From positions 441,210 to 505,209 of the forward strand of contig BDGG01000018.1 of NCBI GenBank assembly GCA_001949185.1: 64,000 nucleotides of DNA, read 5' to 3'. Shown here in pieces: positions 12,366 to 24,250 of this stretch. The stretch comes from Ramazzottius varieornatus. Its lineage: Eukaryota > Tardigrada > Eutardigrada > Parachela > Ramazzottiidae. Both the position numbers and the translations under genes were made by a program. The stretch's first letter is position 1. Each line of letters begins with the position of its first letter. The notes under the pieces are model-generated. The model was not told where the DNA came from. It searched no databases and worked only from the letters and a program-made list of their open reading frames with translations.

Positions 12366-15300
12366 TCAATGCTGATACCACGACGCAGTCGCGGTCTTAC
12401 GTAGGACACGTTCAACAACAATAGTCTCTTCAGGGTTATAACGGGCATGATAGAACTCTTCGAGATCGTCGATTGCTTTCTCTTCCAGCTGAATCAGGTT
12501 CAACGGTCGTGACCGCGATTTCTGCAGCTCGACCAACTGCGCTTTCTCTTCTTCCTGAATCGACTGAAAGCTGTCTTTCAAGTTCAACGGTGCTTCAGGA
12601 AGAACTCGATCGCTTGTTGACGGCCACTGTCCGGGCGAAGTCGAAAGACTGACAGAAGGAGGCGATAAAGATGAAGACTGTGGAATACTCCAGGGAGAAC
12701 TTCCAGTCCGTCCAACGCTCGCTGACTTTGACAAACTCACGCTCGGTAAAGGCAAAGGACTTTTGTTCAAGCTTCTTGTTTGAGACTGTTCTTGAGCCAT
12801 CATTGCACTGAGAGAAGGAACCACCTGAGCGGAAGGAGCAGACGTTGGTTTTCCCCACGGATTACCTAAAAGCACAAACTGCATATTACATCACGTAATT
12901 TCACACGTCATATTATATGACATCACACAATTACCTTTTGGTCGTTCATTTTTCTGCTTCTCCAGTTCTCTCAACCGAATTTCCTCCGCTGCTTTCTCGA
13001 TGGCCATCTGTTCTTTTTCAAACTCAATCAGGTTCTGTCCGGTAAACTTCTTGTTACTTCGTTGTGTGCCTTTGGGAGGAGGTGTTCGAAGGTTGAGCTT
13101 CTGTGGCTGCTTGTCCACTTTGAAGACTTCCGACCGCCTCTGCTCCTCCATGATGGACGACAAGGCAGAAGGCACCGCATTCCTGTCCGTCAGAGCTTCG
13201 TGAATGGTGAGAGAAGGTGGTGAGGATGGAAGCGAGACTGAGGAAGGGGAAGGGTTGGAGCTCTCGTCGTCGGAAGACTCCCGGAAGGAAGTGTTGGGAC
13301 TCCATGCTGAGACTTTCGGAGGCGTCTTCTCTGTTTTACCATTCTTTGAAGGAGCTCTGACTTCTATCTTGACAATGTTTGAAATTTCAGGACTGACTCC
13401 ACCCTTTGTTTTACCATTAATTGTTGGCTTATTTTGTTCTAAAATGTTATTGTTTTCGGTGTTTTTCTTCTTCGATTTCTTCTTGGATGACTTGGCTTCT
13501 GAAAAGCCTCCTTCGTCGATATTCTCTTTCAGGGAGAAGTCTGACGGCTTCGGGCTTTCTTTTTCCTTCGCATGAAGGTGCTTGCTCTTGGGCGAGGCGT
13601 CGGTAGGTTTTTTCGAGAAGGACTTCCGGCTGGAAGGTGTGGGTTCGGGTTGTTCCAGCTCGCCGTCGTCCTCAACGTACTGACGAGGCTTAACTTGGCC
13701 CACGGTATCCCAGTCGATACCTGGAATGTAAATCGGGGCGATTCCACGATATGAGAAGTCAAACCGCTCATGGTAGAGAGCTGTGAGGGTTGCAACAGCA
13801 CGTTGGTCCAGATCCGACAAGTGCCTGGTTTCCACAAGCTCTGAAATTAAAAAGGAAGTAAGGAATGCACCGGTCAACAGAGAGTAAAGACCTGCATACA
13901 CAGTTACTAGTACAAAGTAGGAACCAATGTATGCAGGTGGAGGAAATAAAAACAATAACGCACCCGCACACACAACCCATGTTAGATATACGGCACATTG
14001 TATGCAGGTGCGTGAAGTGTGAATTACGTACCAGGAAGCATGAAGACCATCAGCTGCAGACAGTCTTCCTTCAGCACCGTCGCGTTGTACATATCAGCCA
14101 TCTTGAACAACGGCCACATCTGGTCACTATTCAAGAACGGTTTAAAGTAAGTCGAGACCAAGTTCCTCAGGCCATCATACGTCAAAAAGTCCGCCAGCTT
14201 CAACAGCCCCACACACTCCTCCAATGTTCTCAGCGGTTCCCCTATCGTCTTCATGTACACGAACTCGACGAACTTTAGCCCAGTCTTCTCATCACACGGT
14301 AGTACGGGTATTCTGTTCTTGTCAGAGTCCCGCCACCTGTTTCCCTCCAGAAGGTTCTCAAAGTAGAGCACTCGGGATGTGAGGATGGAAATGTGGGCGT
14401 TGATCGTGACACCGTCCTCGTCACAGAGGAACTTGATGTCAGGCTCGACATCCCAAATACCTTTGGCTTTCGGGTAGAAGTCATTTCTAATGCTTGGCCA
14501 GTCAGCCAAAGTAACAACTTTATCCAACGCATCGTCGAGCGTTTTCAGAGACTTGACTTTGCCATTTAAGTCAAGAACGGCCGGATATTCCCTATCAAGA
14601 TACAAAAGTTGAGACCTAAGTTAGACCCAACGAGCCCACCAAGACTGTTCAATTTCATATAGCGCAGGCTTCTAGCTGACAAACCTATAAACGTGAGCCA
14701 CTTGAGTAAATAAACAAACTCGACCAGATCTTTTTCAAGTGGCGCACGCATTTAACCAACAACAGTGCAAAACGTGCGCTAGCTGGGAAAACTATCTCTC
14801 GTTGAGTTGACTGTTTCTTACCTTTCATCCAACTGTACAAGTAAGTCTCGGAAGACTCGGCTCCCGGTCTGGAGGAACAGTTTCTCGGTGAGCAGACTGA
14901 TACAGTCGTACGTCACCAAGACGGACGGGTTCGCCGAAGGAGCCTGGCGTTCCTGTGGATTTTTCTTCGATTTGGCCCATGTCAGCCAGTGCCGGTCAAA
15001 ATTACCAGACCGTTGCGGTTGGTATCGAAATGGTGTGACCAGTTGGATGGCTGCGAAATTGCGGCCACCGGGCTCGGAGAAGACCTTCGTGGCTCGCCAC
15101 AGCTTAGGAATCCGCTCGGCTTTCAGAACGGTGGAATATTCGCCCTTGGCGACTTTAGCTCGGTCGGAGGCAGTCAGCTTGAGCTCGTAACATTCGCCGA
15201 AGCTTGTTGAGCAGAGAAGCTTATCCGAACACAAACTGCAATTGACAGATGTTCAAAACAAGCAGATCGGAAATCGTGACGATCGAGCACCTGCATACAC

Positions 15301-17850
15301 AAGCTGGTACATAATGCGCAGCAACCGCCTATGCAGATAAACGACGCGCACAAAATCACGCATCTGCATACACCAAAACCATACGCTTTCTTCGGTGATT
15401 ATGTACGCAGGTGGACTGCCTCGAGAGACAGAAGTAAAGAAAGTTACCTGATATGGTATAGCGCGCTCATATCTCGAGGTACACCACCAACGCTAATGGG
15501 TATCCAGCTTCCTTTACTCTTATCGACGTATAGCAGTGGCATGTCGAAGGCCAAAGCCACCACCACCAGGTCCCTACTCAACTTGGCTTCTCTGCCGGGA
15601 AGATCCATGTTTCCCCCGAAGACACAAATCTCCGTCAGCCTGTACGCTTCGCTACGGAGTACCCTCGACAATCTGGGCAACTTGGGCAACCTCTTGATCT
15701 CGTACTCATGCACCACCACGATCTCAGGCTGCTCTGTGGATGAGCAGATGACGACCGCCGCGTCAGAACAGCGAATGAACTTGGCTGGAAAAAGTCCTTT
15801 GACTTCGATCAGTTCTTTCGGGAGCGTTTGGTGTAGGTTAGCGCTGGAACTCTTCATATCTCGTTTCAGACCGAGCTGGCCGCCGTTGTAACCACAGACA
15901 AACAGACAAGTCTGGTTCCAGAAAAGTGTGTGACAACGCTCGGCGGCGATACCGATGATACCCAGGTGAACTTGCGGACCTAAAAAAGATGAATTTTCCG
16001 TTAACTTTGTGGTTCACAAAATGGGCCGGCAAACAAACTCGGCCAAATCGCTGTCGCAAGTGGCGCACGTTTGCAGTGTTATTTGCCGTAAGCAACCGCC
16101 AATTGAAAAAACGATTTTGTCGAATGACTCGAATTTATATCTTTCCAGGTGGCGCACTTTTCCATTGTCCTTGGCTGAAGCGCGCGCCACTTGGGAAACC
16201 GGACTGTCTTGTCTGTTCGCCGAGCTCTCATTTTATTCATGGATGTTGAAAGGTGGGGACTGAATAGTTACCGGTGTGTTTCTTGGGTTGTCGCCATGAA
16301 GGACTCTGGAAGGTAGGAAGGACTGTCGGAAGCGGGACTTTGGCCGGTGGTGGTGCGAGTCCCAGTTGGTGGTACTGGTTCGACCCACAAACGTAAACGA
16401 GACCCTCTTCGTCCAGGAAAACACTGTGATCGACACCAGCAGCCACCGCGACCATCTTCGAGTCGAACGGGAAGTCGATGCGGGTTGGAGCCAGGAGGGA
16501 CTTTTCGGTGTTGACACCCAACCGTCCGCCATGTCCATGTCCACACCTATCAAAATATCCGTCAGATCAACCGGGGCTTACTTGTTGAACCGCACAGATC
16601 AAGGACCTGAATACACTGCCCGTACATTTGCGCACGACATCGCCGTATGCAGGTCAATAAACAAAATTTAAAGATGTAAAATGAGGGGTTTTACACAAAG
16701 ACTCCGTTCGGTGTGAGGAAGATGGTGTGGTATTTCCTCAGGATAATGTCCATGACAGGTCGATCTAACGCTGTCAGGCCACCAGCGAACTGAGGAATGA
16801 CGGTGAGAAGCGACGACGGTCTCCGCGTCCATCGCGCATCCCCGAAAGCATCCTCTTCTAACACAGATTCCAGTTGCTTCAGATGGAATTCTCCCTTCCC
16901 AATGTGCCTGAATATCTTGAGATCCTTGTTCCCGCAGTTCTCGCAGACATTATTGTCCGGGTCTGCTGACTTGTCTAGGAAAGTTGCGCGGAGTTTATCG
17001 GGAATATTCTTGTGTTGGTCATCGCCGAAGCCCAACGTGAAGTTGGAGTTGATCCCCCACGGATAGAAGGCCACGGGGTAGCAGTCTTCAGGCAGTGGCT
17101 CGGTTTGTTTCACGACTTTGTCTATACTTTGCTGTTCGTGGATGAGAAGCTGGACTGGTGTGAAACCGTCGTGGTCCCTCAGGGAAGTCTCGGCACCTTG
17201 GTCCAACAGGTAGGCAACGGTCGCAATCTCTGCAATGCCGTCACACCATTCAACTTAACTCCCAAGCGACGTCAAAACCATCGCTATACACATATGCAAT
17301 ATCATTACGTCATGCGCCAGTTCAACGAACCGTAGCCAATCAGGCAAAATGAGGCGGAACTTAACGATTAGACTGTACTACGATTGATTGTTGATTGACT
17401 AAACACAAGTGTTTGAAATTCGTTTTCACTTCCGTTCGAGAATCGTGCAACGGGAAGCTTTCTGGGCTGGAAGAAACGAGACTAACCTCCCTGGAAAGCA
17501 GCGCGATGGAGGGCAGACCATCCAGATTCCAAGTCTGGATCATCGAGAAGGACGCCTCTGTCGTGGTTGCTCCGATGATGGAATCCGCGAGATCGAAGGT
17601 ACCAGGCCAAAATGTCGATCTTCCCTAGCGCTGCCGCCAGATGGAACATGCTTTTCCCAGTGTCATCCTTCACCCTCCAAGGCTTGCCGGTCGAGCAGAT
17701 GCAAGTGAGCAGTCGAATCAGCTGATCGGGAGTTTTGCAGCGCGTCACAGCGGCGACGATCGCGTTGCGATGCGCGGTCGAGGTACAGCCTGGCATGCAG
17801 TCAGTTGTCGGTGGAGGATGCGTTCCCAAGACTTTCTTCTCGGACGCCAT
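12366..17850 (-). CDS. IBTK: Inhibitor of Bruton tyrosine kinase homologue (Cul3 adaptor)
   Basis: Multidomain Cullin-3 substrate receptor. Eight exons, all phases consistent: 17850-17487, 17229-16695, 16546-16272, 15979-15448, 15235-14822, 14591-14032, 13840-12935 and 12865-12366, for 1361 residues (human 1353). Domain order matches the family: ankyrin repeats (GKSMFHLAAALGKIDILAWYL, GWSALHRAAFQG), RCC1-type blades (YPWGINSNFTLGFGDD, CGHGHGGRLGV, CGYNGGQLGL), a weak first BTB around the exon 5 end, a clear second BTB (DIKFLCDEDGVTINAHISIL), then a long disordered Ser/Pro/Lys region and the diagnostic C-terminus (LIQLEEKAIDDLEEFYHARY, NPEETIVVERV). The first BTB is poorly conserved (LVTYDCISLLTEKLFLQ). 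Introns 3, 4 and 5 contain hairpin repeats. Confidence 0.95.
13891..13937. repeat. CCTGCATACA hairpin (second repeat family), IBTK intron 6
   Basis: Arms CCTGCATACA (13891-13900) and TGTATGCAGG (13928-13937), perfectly complementary. A further TGTATGCAGGTG lies at about 14000 in the same intron. Confidence 0.7.
14709..14812. repeat. GTGGCGCAC hairpin repeat, locus 4 (IBTK intron 5)
   Basis: One unit: aaacaaactcgaccagatc, caagtggcgcacg, loop, cgtgcgctagctgggaaaac, with diverged right flank gttgagttgact. Confidence 0.8.
15285..15416. repeat. CCTGCATACA hairpins (second repeat family), IBTK intron 4
   Basis: Alternating inverted motifs cacctgcatacac, ctatgcagat, gcatctgcatacacc and tatgtacgcaggtgg within about 130 bp. 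These are two imperfect hairpins of the same family as 13891-13937. Confidence 0.65.
16026..16227. repeat. GTGGCGCAC hairpin repeat, locus 5 (IBTK intron 3)
   Basis: Two tandem hairpins with nearly complete outer flanks: left ggcaaacaaactcggccaaa, right end tctgttcgccgagctctc. This locus shows the full unit well. Confidence 0.85.
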
Positions 17851-18599
17851 TCTCGAGTTCCCGAAACAGAGACTCTGTGAAACCTAAAAGTGAAAATAAA
17901 CAGTGAAGCGCACGACGACTCCGACCGAATTTCGAAGAGGTGGTCGAGACTTGGTCGAGCTCTCGAGGACGACAGAGGGATTGATCAAAGGAGAATGCTG
18001 ACACAGTGGGTGAGGATGCGTGAAGCGAAGCAGGTGGTGGTAGTTATGCAATAGTTCAGAGATAAATTTAGAAGCATGAGCAGAAGGAAGATCGTGCGAG
18101 AAGACGGAAGGATCCGAGATTAGAAGAACGAGAATGCTGCGCGAGCAAAAGTGGGAAAATGGAATTAACTTTGGAATTGGAAACGGCTTTGCGGAATTTA
18201 GCGCAGAGTCGTTAATGAAATCTGCTTCCGCCACGTGGCGCCAGCATCGCAGCTCTGTCGATCAAGGACTCAAATCTTTTCTGCTTTGCACCACATTCAT
18301 GATGGTAGATCGGCACACGACAGCCATTTCCCCGTCCATCAGAACTCTACTTCAACAGATTTTTTCGTAGAAACCATGCCTGTGATGTAAGATGTCCACG
18401 GTGTGTACCTGATTACATCGACCGGAAATTGTGCAGCATGAGAATTACAAGGAAGAGAACTCGAAATGGTACCGTAGTGACAGTACAGCAAAACGAATTA
18501 ATGAAAACCAAAGCCGTAGGAGCAGGGAAATTGATGTTTGCCCGATCGACCATCAGACGAAGTAGAGGAAAAAGCTGAAGAGATTTGCGGTTAGTCTGG
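17851..18599. other. Upstream of IBTK / downstream of F-box relic
   Basis: About 750 bp without a supported gene. Presumably the IBTK 5' UTR and promoter on its left, and the 3' end of the minus-strand F-box gene on its right. Confidence 0.4.
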
Positions 18600-20595
18600 C
18601 TACAGCTCCATGCTTTGTACAGAAGCGTCATCGACCTCATCCCCCTTATCTTCGTCGACCTCGTCGTCTCCGTCTGCACTTTCGTCCTCTTCTTCATCCT
18701 GGTCATCATCTTCGTCCAGATCACTGTCTGAAAGTTGCTTTCGGAAGGTTCGTACCCATCCCCGTTGGCGTATTTGAGAGAGGTGATCTTCCAAGTGAGG
18801 GTCCTTGCAATCTGCTGTGAAATAGCTGTACAACCATTTGCAAGGAGGTAGCTGCACTCTGGGAAGATGCTTGCCCTCTTGCTTGATTTGGGTGATGTAC
18901 TGCCCGATGAATGCGCAGTCTCGCTTGTCCAACGGATACCCATACCGAAATCTGGGTGGTCCGCCATGGCTTCCCTAAAAATGGGGATGATCTAAAAGCA
19001 TACAGTGTCGTCCAAACACACAAAACGATCTTTACAGTGTAGTAAGAATACCTGTACGTCCGGCGGTTTTGATCCAAGAGGAAATTCATGATTCCACTCG
19101 CCGACCTTTGTCTAGCTTTGTGAGACTCGTTCGGAGCCACTCAGTCTGTTTGGGGGGATACGGCCACCACAAGTCGAAAGACTCGACTGCCTTCACCACC
19201 TCACCAGCCAAGAACTTTCCTTTATCGGGGACTTAGTGCGACTCTGGGATAGTCAACTTTAGCCAGGGCACAAGAAGAGCCAAGTTCCACGTTGTCTTCC
19301 GGCCTGTGGCAACTTTGAAGTGCAGAAACGAGTCGACACTAGTGAAGGACTCAAGATACTTGAACATTGTGAAAATATAACTAGCCAGAAAATCAGTAGG
19401 GAGGAAGTTTGTGCGGGTAACGGTCATATACTTCAGCGACTTAACTGAGGTCAGGCAGCCATTCCTTAAGTCACTAGGTGTGATGGCATACGGAGAACAT
19501 AACACCAGCCGGGTAACTTCGCTCTGGTGGCTGCGGTCCCTCCAGCTGGTCGGGGTTGAACAGAGCGCTCGAGAGGCACTTCTTTTCGGTAGAAATGTCC
19601 TCCTCCACGTATAGGCCTGGATATCTTCCCTTTGCTCGGTGCAGAGAGCCCTTCCACTCGTGACATACGCTGCAAATACATTGCGACTTTAATGTCCTAC
19701 AAACTTCGGTAAGCAGTGTTGTTCCGATACAATGTATTTTAATGCATAATGCAGAATTTAGTTCCGATATGGCCCGCTGCAGCCGTAGACTTAACATGGG
19801 CGACAGGATTTGAATTAGTTCCGCTGTCGCTGAACAACACTGTCGGTAAGGTAATGATACAAAAGTATGGTAATTCAGTGCTTCAAAGCATTATCGGGAA
19901 TTTATGATTTTATTCGAGCCTATGTTCCACTAATGAACTTTCGGATCTTACCGAGTCAAAGTCCTGCCTGCAGAAAATGGGGTTAGATTGGAGAAGACTT
20001 GGTCCTTTACATGAAGCGGCAAAACGTTCCAGAAATATTCGGTCTTGTCAAGCTCGTCCAATGCGTCTTTGGGCAGTTTCAGAAAGAATTGATGGCCATG
20101 AAGTTTCTGTAACACGAAACGGCGGAGTGTCACTTTCGTTTGTGGTTTTTACTTTCTAGTGGACTGGGAAAGCAGTAGACAGCGCAGAGGAGACCTACCG
20201 GCAAGTGGTACTCGCCAAGTGCCATCTTCATGTCGACTTTACATCGAAACAGGACTTCGATGGCCTTTCGTCTTCCGTAGACCACCTCCTGTACGACACC
20301 CTTCAGTTCGATATCTTTGAAGAACTTGACAATGTCTCTAAACTTCATCCGACCACGCACGTGGCACAAGACCAGCTTCCATTCTCCAGCAGTCTGCAGC
20401 GGATCAGCTAGCGCTGAGCGACCAGCATCTGGGCGATCTCCCGACTTCTGAATCTTCCTTTGAGAACCAACAAAGAAATGGATTACTTTGCTGCAATCGT
20501 CCCACTGTACGCAATGGTTACATAGCTTCGAAGGAGCACTTAAATCGAAGCTACCTGGGATGCTGCACCGAAGGATCTAGAGTGTCCTTGTCCAT
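18600..20595 (-). pseudogene. F-box protein with acidic tail, frame-disrupted
   Basis: Exons 20595-20555, 20490-20199, 20106-19952, 19670-about 19052 and 18974-18600. The first three junctions are in phase, and the last is phase 0. An F-box crosses exons 3-4 (VLPLHVKDQVFSNLTPFSAG then RVCHEWKGSL), the usual substrate-receptor module of SCF ligases. The following leucine-rich stretch (TRLVLCSPYAITPSDLRNGC, SVKSLKYMTVTRTNFL) needs a +1 shift near 19520-19600. The same frame then meets TAA at 19233-19235 but stays open for about 45 more codons (FLAGEVVKAVESFDLWWPYP), and a further shift is needed near 19100. The last exon ends in a Glu/Asp-rich tail. Three disruptions suggest a decaying gene; clustered indel errors are the alternative. 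I do not recognise a named family. Confidence 0.6.
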
Positions 20596-21230
20596 GGCGG
20601 TTAATTTTCGGTCCCGCAGTCTTCCAGATTCTTCCATGTCTGCTGCAGAACGCGATGGCTTGCTTGTCGTGCACTTTTCCTGCAACACGAAGGCTGGCTT
20701 ATTCCCAATAAGTATTCACCAGCGTCCTCAACGTCAAAATCTTAAACCACAGTGGAAAGTAAAGAAAGGGAAAACGGCTGCCTACGAAAAGTCCAAAACC
20801 CGCTCACTAGCACGCGTTCGCACGCGTTCGCACGCGTTTATCCTACCAACAATATCGAAATTGCGATATCTAGTCTTTCACAGGCGGACCTTACCAAGCG
20901 TGCAGCTGTTTGTAGAGTGCACGTCTAGTCTTAGCTGCGCACCACGTGGTAGTTGTGGCCAACCAGCACGTTGTGGGTGCGCACGGTGGGGGCGCGTGGA
21001 AAAAAGATTGGAACTAGTGCGCGCCCACCTTCCCCAGTTCCCCGGTTGTCGTCCAGTGGTTGCCTGACGTCAGTGGCTTGCCCTTGGCCGAGGGGTCGAG
21101 TCGATCGGCCCAAACTATACCGCCTAAGTTTGCGTCAGAATCCGTTTTCGGACTTTCTTGACGGAAGCTTTGAATTCCTTGAACTTTTTTCGGTGTGATT
21201 GTCGCCAAGGATGAACTGGACGAGGCGAAG
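20596..21230. other. Spacer between divergent damaged genes
   Basis: About 630 bp without a supported gene. It contains a small tandem repeat at about 20812-20840, three copies of the 10-mer gcacgcgttc, and a GC-rich stretch rich in gtgcgc and cacgtg near 20935-21040. Confidence 0.5.
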
Positions 21231-22640
21231 ATGAAAGACCAAGCAGTTCTAGATTCAGAAGTCTGGTACAAAGAAGGTTCCATCATCTGCCAGTATCATC
21301 CTTACGCCTGGACCGTCTCACCCAAGTTCGTGGCTCAGTACTGCTATCGATGCGGTCTCGATCCTCGCCCGGCCAAGGTCAAACGATGCTCGGCATGTCG
21401 TCACGCTAATTAATTGGAAAGACCGCCACAAAGTTGAATGCAGAGTCGTGTCTCATCCGGTAATTGTCCGTGCGTGGGAAAGACGCGAAGCTTTCACCAT
21501 GCTCCTTGCTGTTCTGGCTCGTGTGGCGGTACGTGAGTACTGTGTGAAAGTTACGCTTTTTACAACCGAGTTTCTGTTGAAATAATCTTCGTCCTCAATA
21601 TCGGCAAGTTCGTGCTCTGACAGTTTTGCGCTTTTGGAAAGAAATGGAAGGCGGAATCAGTGACGGCGGCATACTACGTGCCCCAATCACCGCAAAAGAG
21701 ATGAAGAAAATGGTTGTGGCCGACGAGTGTGCGCCGGGTATGTTCGACGAATACGGCGACCTCTTTGAACTGTGCGATCCGCAACATCTGTACCTCAAGA
21801 AGGATAGTAGCAAGTTCCAGGCTTCGGCTCGCTTGTCCGGGGCTATCGCCACAAATAAACGTCCGATGTGTGGGCGGGTCTACGATGCGGATAAGCAGAA
21901 GCACTGCACGACACGCATCATCGGAACAGTGACGCACGCCACCTTGCGCATTGCTCCTGCATCAAGTGATTTAGTCGGAAATGTGTCTAAGTTGTCGCAA
22001 AGTCAATAGTCGGGGAGTAATATTCTTCCCGGTGTTCTTAGATTGTTATCGGCGAACGCTACTGCTTCAGAACCGTCGAAAGCCACACATAAGAGGTTTG
22101 CTACGGGTGACTTTGTCTACAGCTCTTATAAGTGGCATTTCGCCTGGCTTGGAGTTTGTGGCACTATTACAAACAAGCATGGCCTTTTTCCTTGTTTTGT
22201 TCTACTCTGCTTACGATGGATTTGAACAGTTCCATTTTTGCGCTGTAGCGAGCAGAACAGTACGCTGTGAAATGCGGGAACGCAGAATGTCCCGAGCCGA
22301 TTCCATTTGACGATCGAGCAAGGCAGCCATGGCCATCGTGCGGACGAAACAAGGGCAGGCAGCTGCACTAAGGCAAAGCCATCATGGGAAAGCTGAGCCA
22401 GTGGCTGGACGAGCGGGAGCCTGTCGTTCCGGCGCTTGAGGTGGTTGGCGCTCAGATCGCCAGCGCCACTGCCCTTCTCCACCCGACCAACCTGCTCTTG
22501 GACGTTGCACGCTAGGAAACCTGTCAATATCTGAAAGAGCAAAAGCCAGATGACAGTCTAGAGTATATTTCTTGCATGAAGCAGATCATTCGACTATCGA
22601 TTACGTATGGTGACTTCTGTCTGTCAAAGAACAGCTCACT
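21231..22640 (+). pseudogene. SMYD-like (MYND finger/SET family) gene, disrupted
   Basis: Resembles the SMYD lysine methyltransferases. The first block (21231-21411) has YHPYAWTVSP, as in the family's E-x-PYAW-x-LSP, then a MYND start with CYRCG and CSACRHAN. The frame then stops (TAA), and the MYND end resumes out of frame at WKDRHKVEC (about 21417). The segment that should hold the middle YC-x-x-x-C cysteines is missing, as if a dozen codons were deleted. Exons follow to 21532 (donor gtgagt) and 21609-22009. At 22250-22330 a post-SET-like cysteine block is seen (YAVKCGNAECPEPIPF...CG). At 22385-22610 a helical C-terminal part appears (LLHPTNLLLDVAR, then TAG, then ETCQYLKEQKPDD). I find no intact SET core with NHSC. 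Probably non-functional. Confidence 0.55.
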
Positions 22641-22674
22641 TTGCGTTACTTACCAAACTGTTTTTGGTTTAGAC

Positions 22675-22958
22675 TGCGAGTGAACAAGTACGACCGAACG
22701 ACGCAGGAGGTGTACATAGACATTGTCTCGGCGCACATCAAACGAAAGGAGCACAGAGCTGCCTTACTTGGAGGAGTTGATGAGTCGTATAAAGCCATTT
22801 CTCCAGAGGACAGGATGGACGTGAACTGCGCTTTGGAGTCCGGTCGTTTGCTGTGTGTCGAGTTAGAGAAACCCAAGCCAAACGAGGCTAAAGTGAACGG
22901 CTTCTTTCGGAACTTGGCCGACTACTTTCTCGAGGACGGAATCGAAACTTATTTCTAA
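22675..22958 (+). CDS. Terminal exon of unknown protein
   Basis: Good acceptor (tttttggtttag) followed by 94 open codons and a stop. The product is charged: LRVNKYDRTTQEVYIDIVSA, then KRKEHRAALLGG, ending GFFRNLADYFLEDGIETYF. It follows the SMYD-like blocks on the same strand and may be their last exon, but no phase-compatible donor was found. Family not recognised. Confidence 0.4.
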
Positions 22959-23734
22959 GAAGAACGCGCTTACATCGAAAAATCGGTGTGGGCAGACTAA
23001 AAGTACCACTGATGTACTAGATGGAGACGGTCTTACGTGACGTTTTTTACTTTTTAAGACTTAATCTTTTACTTCTTTCTGTGCAGAATATCTGTAGGCT
23101 CTTGGTGGTGTTGGAACATTTAACAGATCTTGCAGCGCATGTGCCTCCACTGCGTCACCCTTGATGCCGCACTCGACGGTCAGCCATTTTGGGGGCGTAA
23201 TTCTGACGGCGTAAACCGTTTGAAAACATGATCTTCAAGCGGAGAAGTTTCTTCGATCCTGAACTTCCTCTCGTCCAAAAGCCCATCCAGAGCTCTGGGA
23301 CATCAGTTTGTCTATAGTACGATGATAACGAAAACCTAAGCGTGGTGGTGCAGTGAGCTCAGAAATGTAACCCGTCATAATTATTTCTCAAAAACACGTA
23401 CGGGAGAATTATGTCATTTACCTCGTAGGTCTTATTTTGCTCATCGTACAACTTTGCTCACCACCGTTCACGAGCTGAATTCAGGCTACTTAGACTTGGG
23501 AGGTAGGTGTGACGTAGGTCAGCAAAGTTGTGCGCTGACCGAAGTAAGATCTGGCTCTTCGTACGGCAAAGACATCTCATGGCTGTAACGTTATGGCAAA
23601 GACATCGGAGTATCGGCATATGAGAATGCGTCCAAAGCATTTTCGGTCGGAATTGGCCTTTTCTGACATCAAGTTGTTCGGAATATTGTACCAAACCATA
23701 GGTTCATTTTGCATAGACCTGGCAAAAGTGTGAT

Positions 23735-23870
23735 TAAGTATGGTGTGGTGTTTTTCGGTTTGGTGTTCTTCCACACCGAAACTACGTTTTCGGTGCGAAA
23801 GCCACACCATTTTTTTCAGTGTGGTGTGAGTCGGACACCACTCTTTCGGTGCACCACACTACACCAAACC
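23735..23870. repeat. GGTGTGGTG palindromic array A
   Basis: Alternating ggtgtggtg, cggtttggtgt, cacaccgaaa, gccacacca, gtgtggtgtg and caccacactacaccaaaccg. The first and last parts are imperfect reverse complements of each other. Confidence 0.65.
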
Positions 23871-24084
23871 GAACAAGCGAAACCTGTGTGTTGTAACCGC
23901 TAGGCAGCAAAATTTGGCGTAACAAAGATGTACAAACAGAAACGGAATACTGTTAATGCACACGCCGAAGCAAAACCTGACGTCAGCATGCATAATTCTG
24001 CTGGTCCTACAGGTTTTCCTTGCGTGTTTGGCTGATAGAGCGCACCATGATCCGCCTTGGCCCACAATTGTCCTATGAAGTGGT

Positions 24085-24250
24085 GCACCAAAATTTTTTC
24101 GGTTTGGTGTGATGTAGTGTCCTAGGACACCGAAACTGAAAGTTCGGTGTGAAACAGGCACCACTTTTTTCGATTTGGTGTTTTCCGCATACCGAAAACA
24201 AAAAGTGTGGTTTGTTTTCGGTGTGGTGTGGTTTCACCACACCATTGCCA
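24085..24250. repeat. GGTGTGGTG palindromic array B
   Basis: Same vocabulary as array A (cggtttggtgtgatgta, caccgaaactgaaa, ggtgtggtgtggtttcacca) with arms reshuffled. A diverged second copy inside the foldback element. Confidence 0.65.

Noticed and set aside
12595..13606. Several plus-strand frames over IBTK exons 7-8
   Set aside because: Antisense shadows of a well-supported coding sequence.
22126..22542. 138-codon minus-strand open frame
   Set aside because: It is the shadow of the plus-strand SMYD-like blocks, which carry recognisable cysteine and helix patterns.
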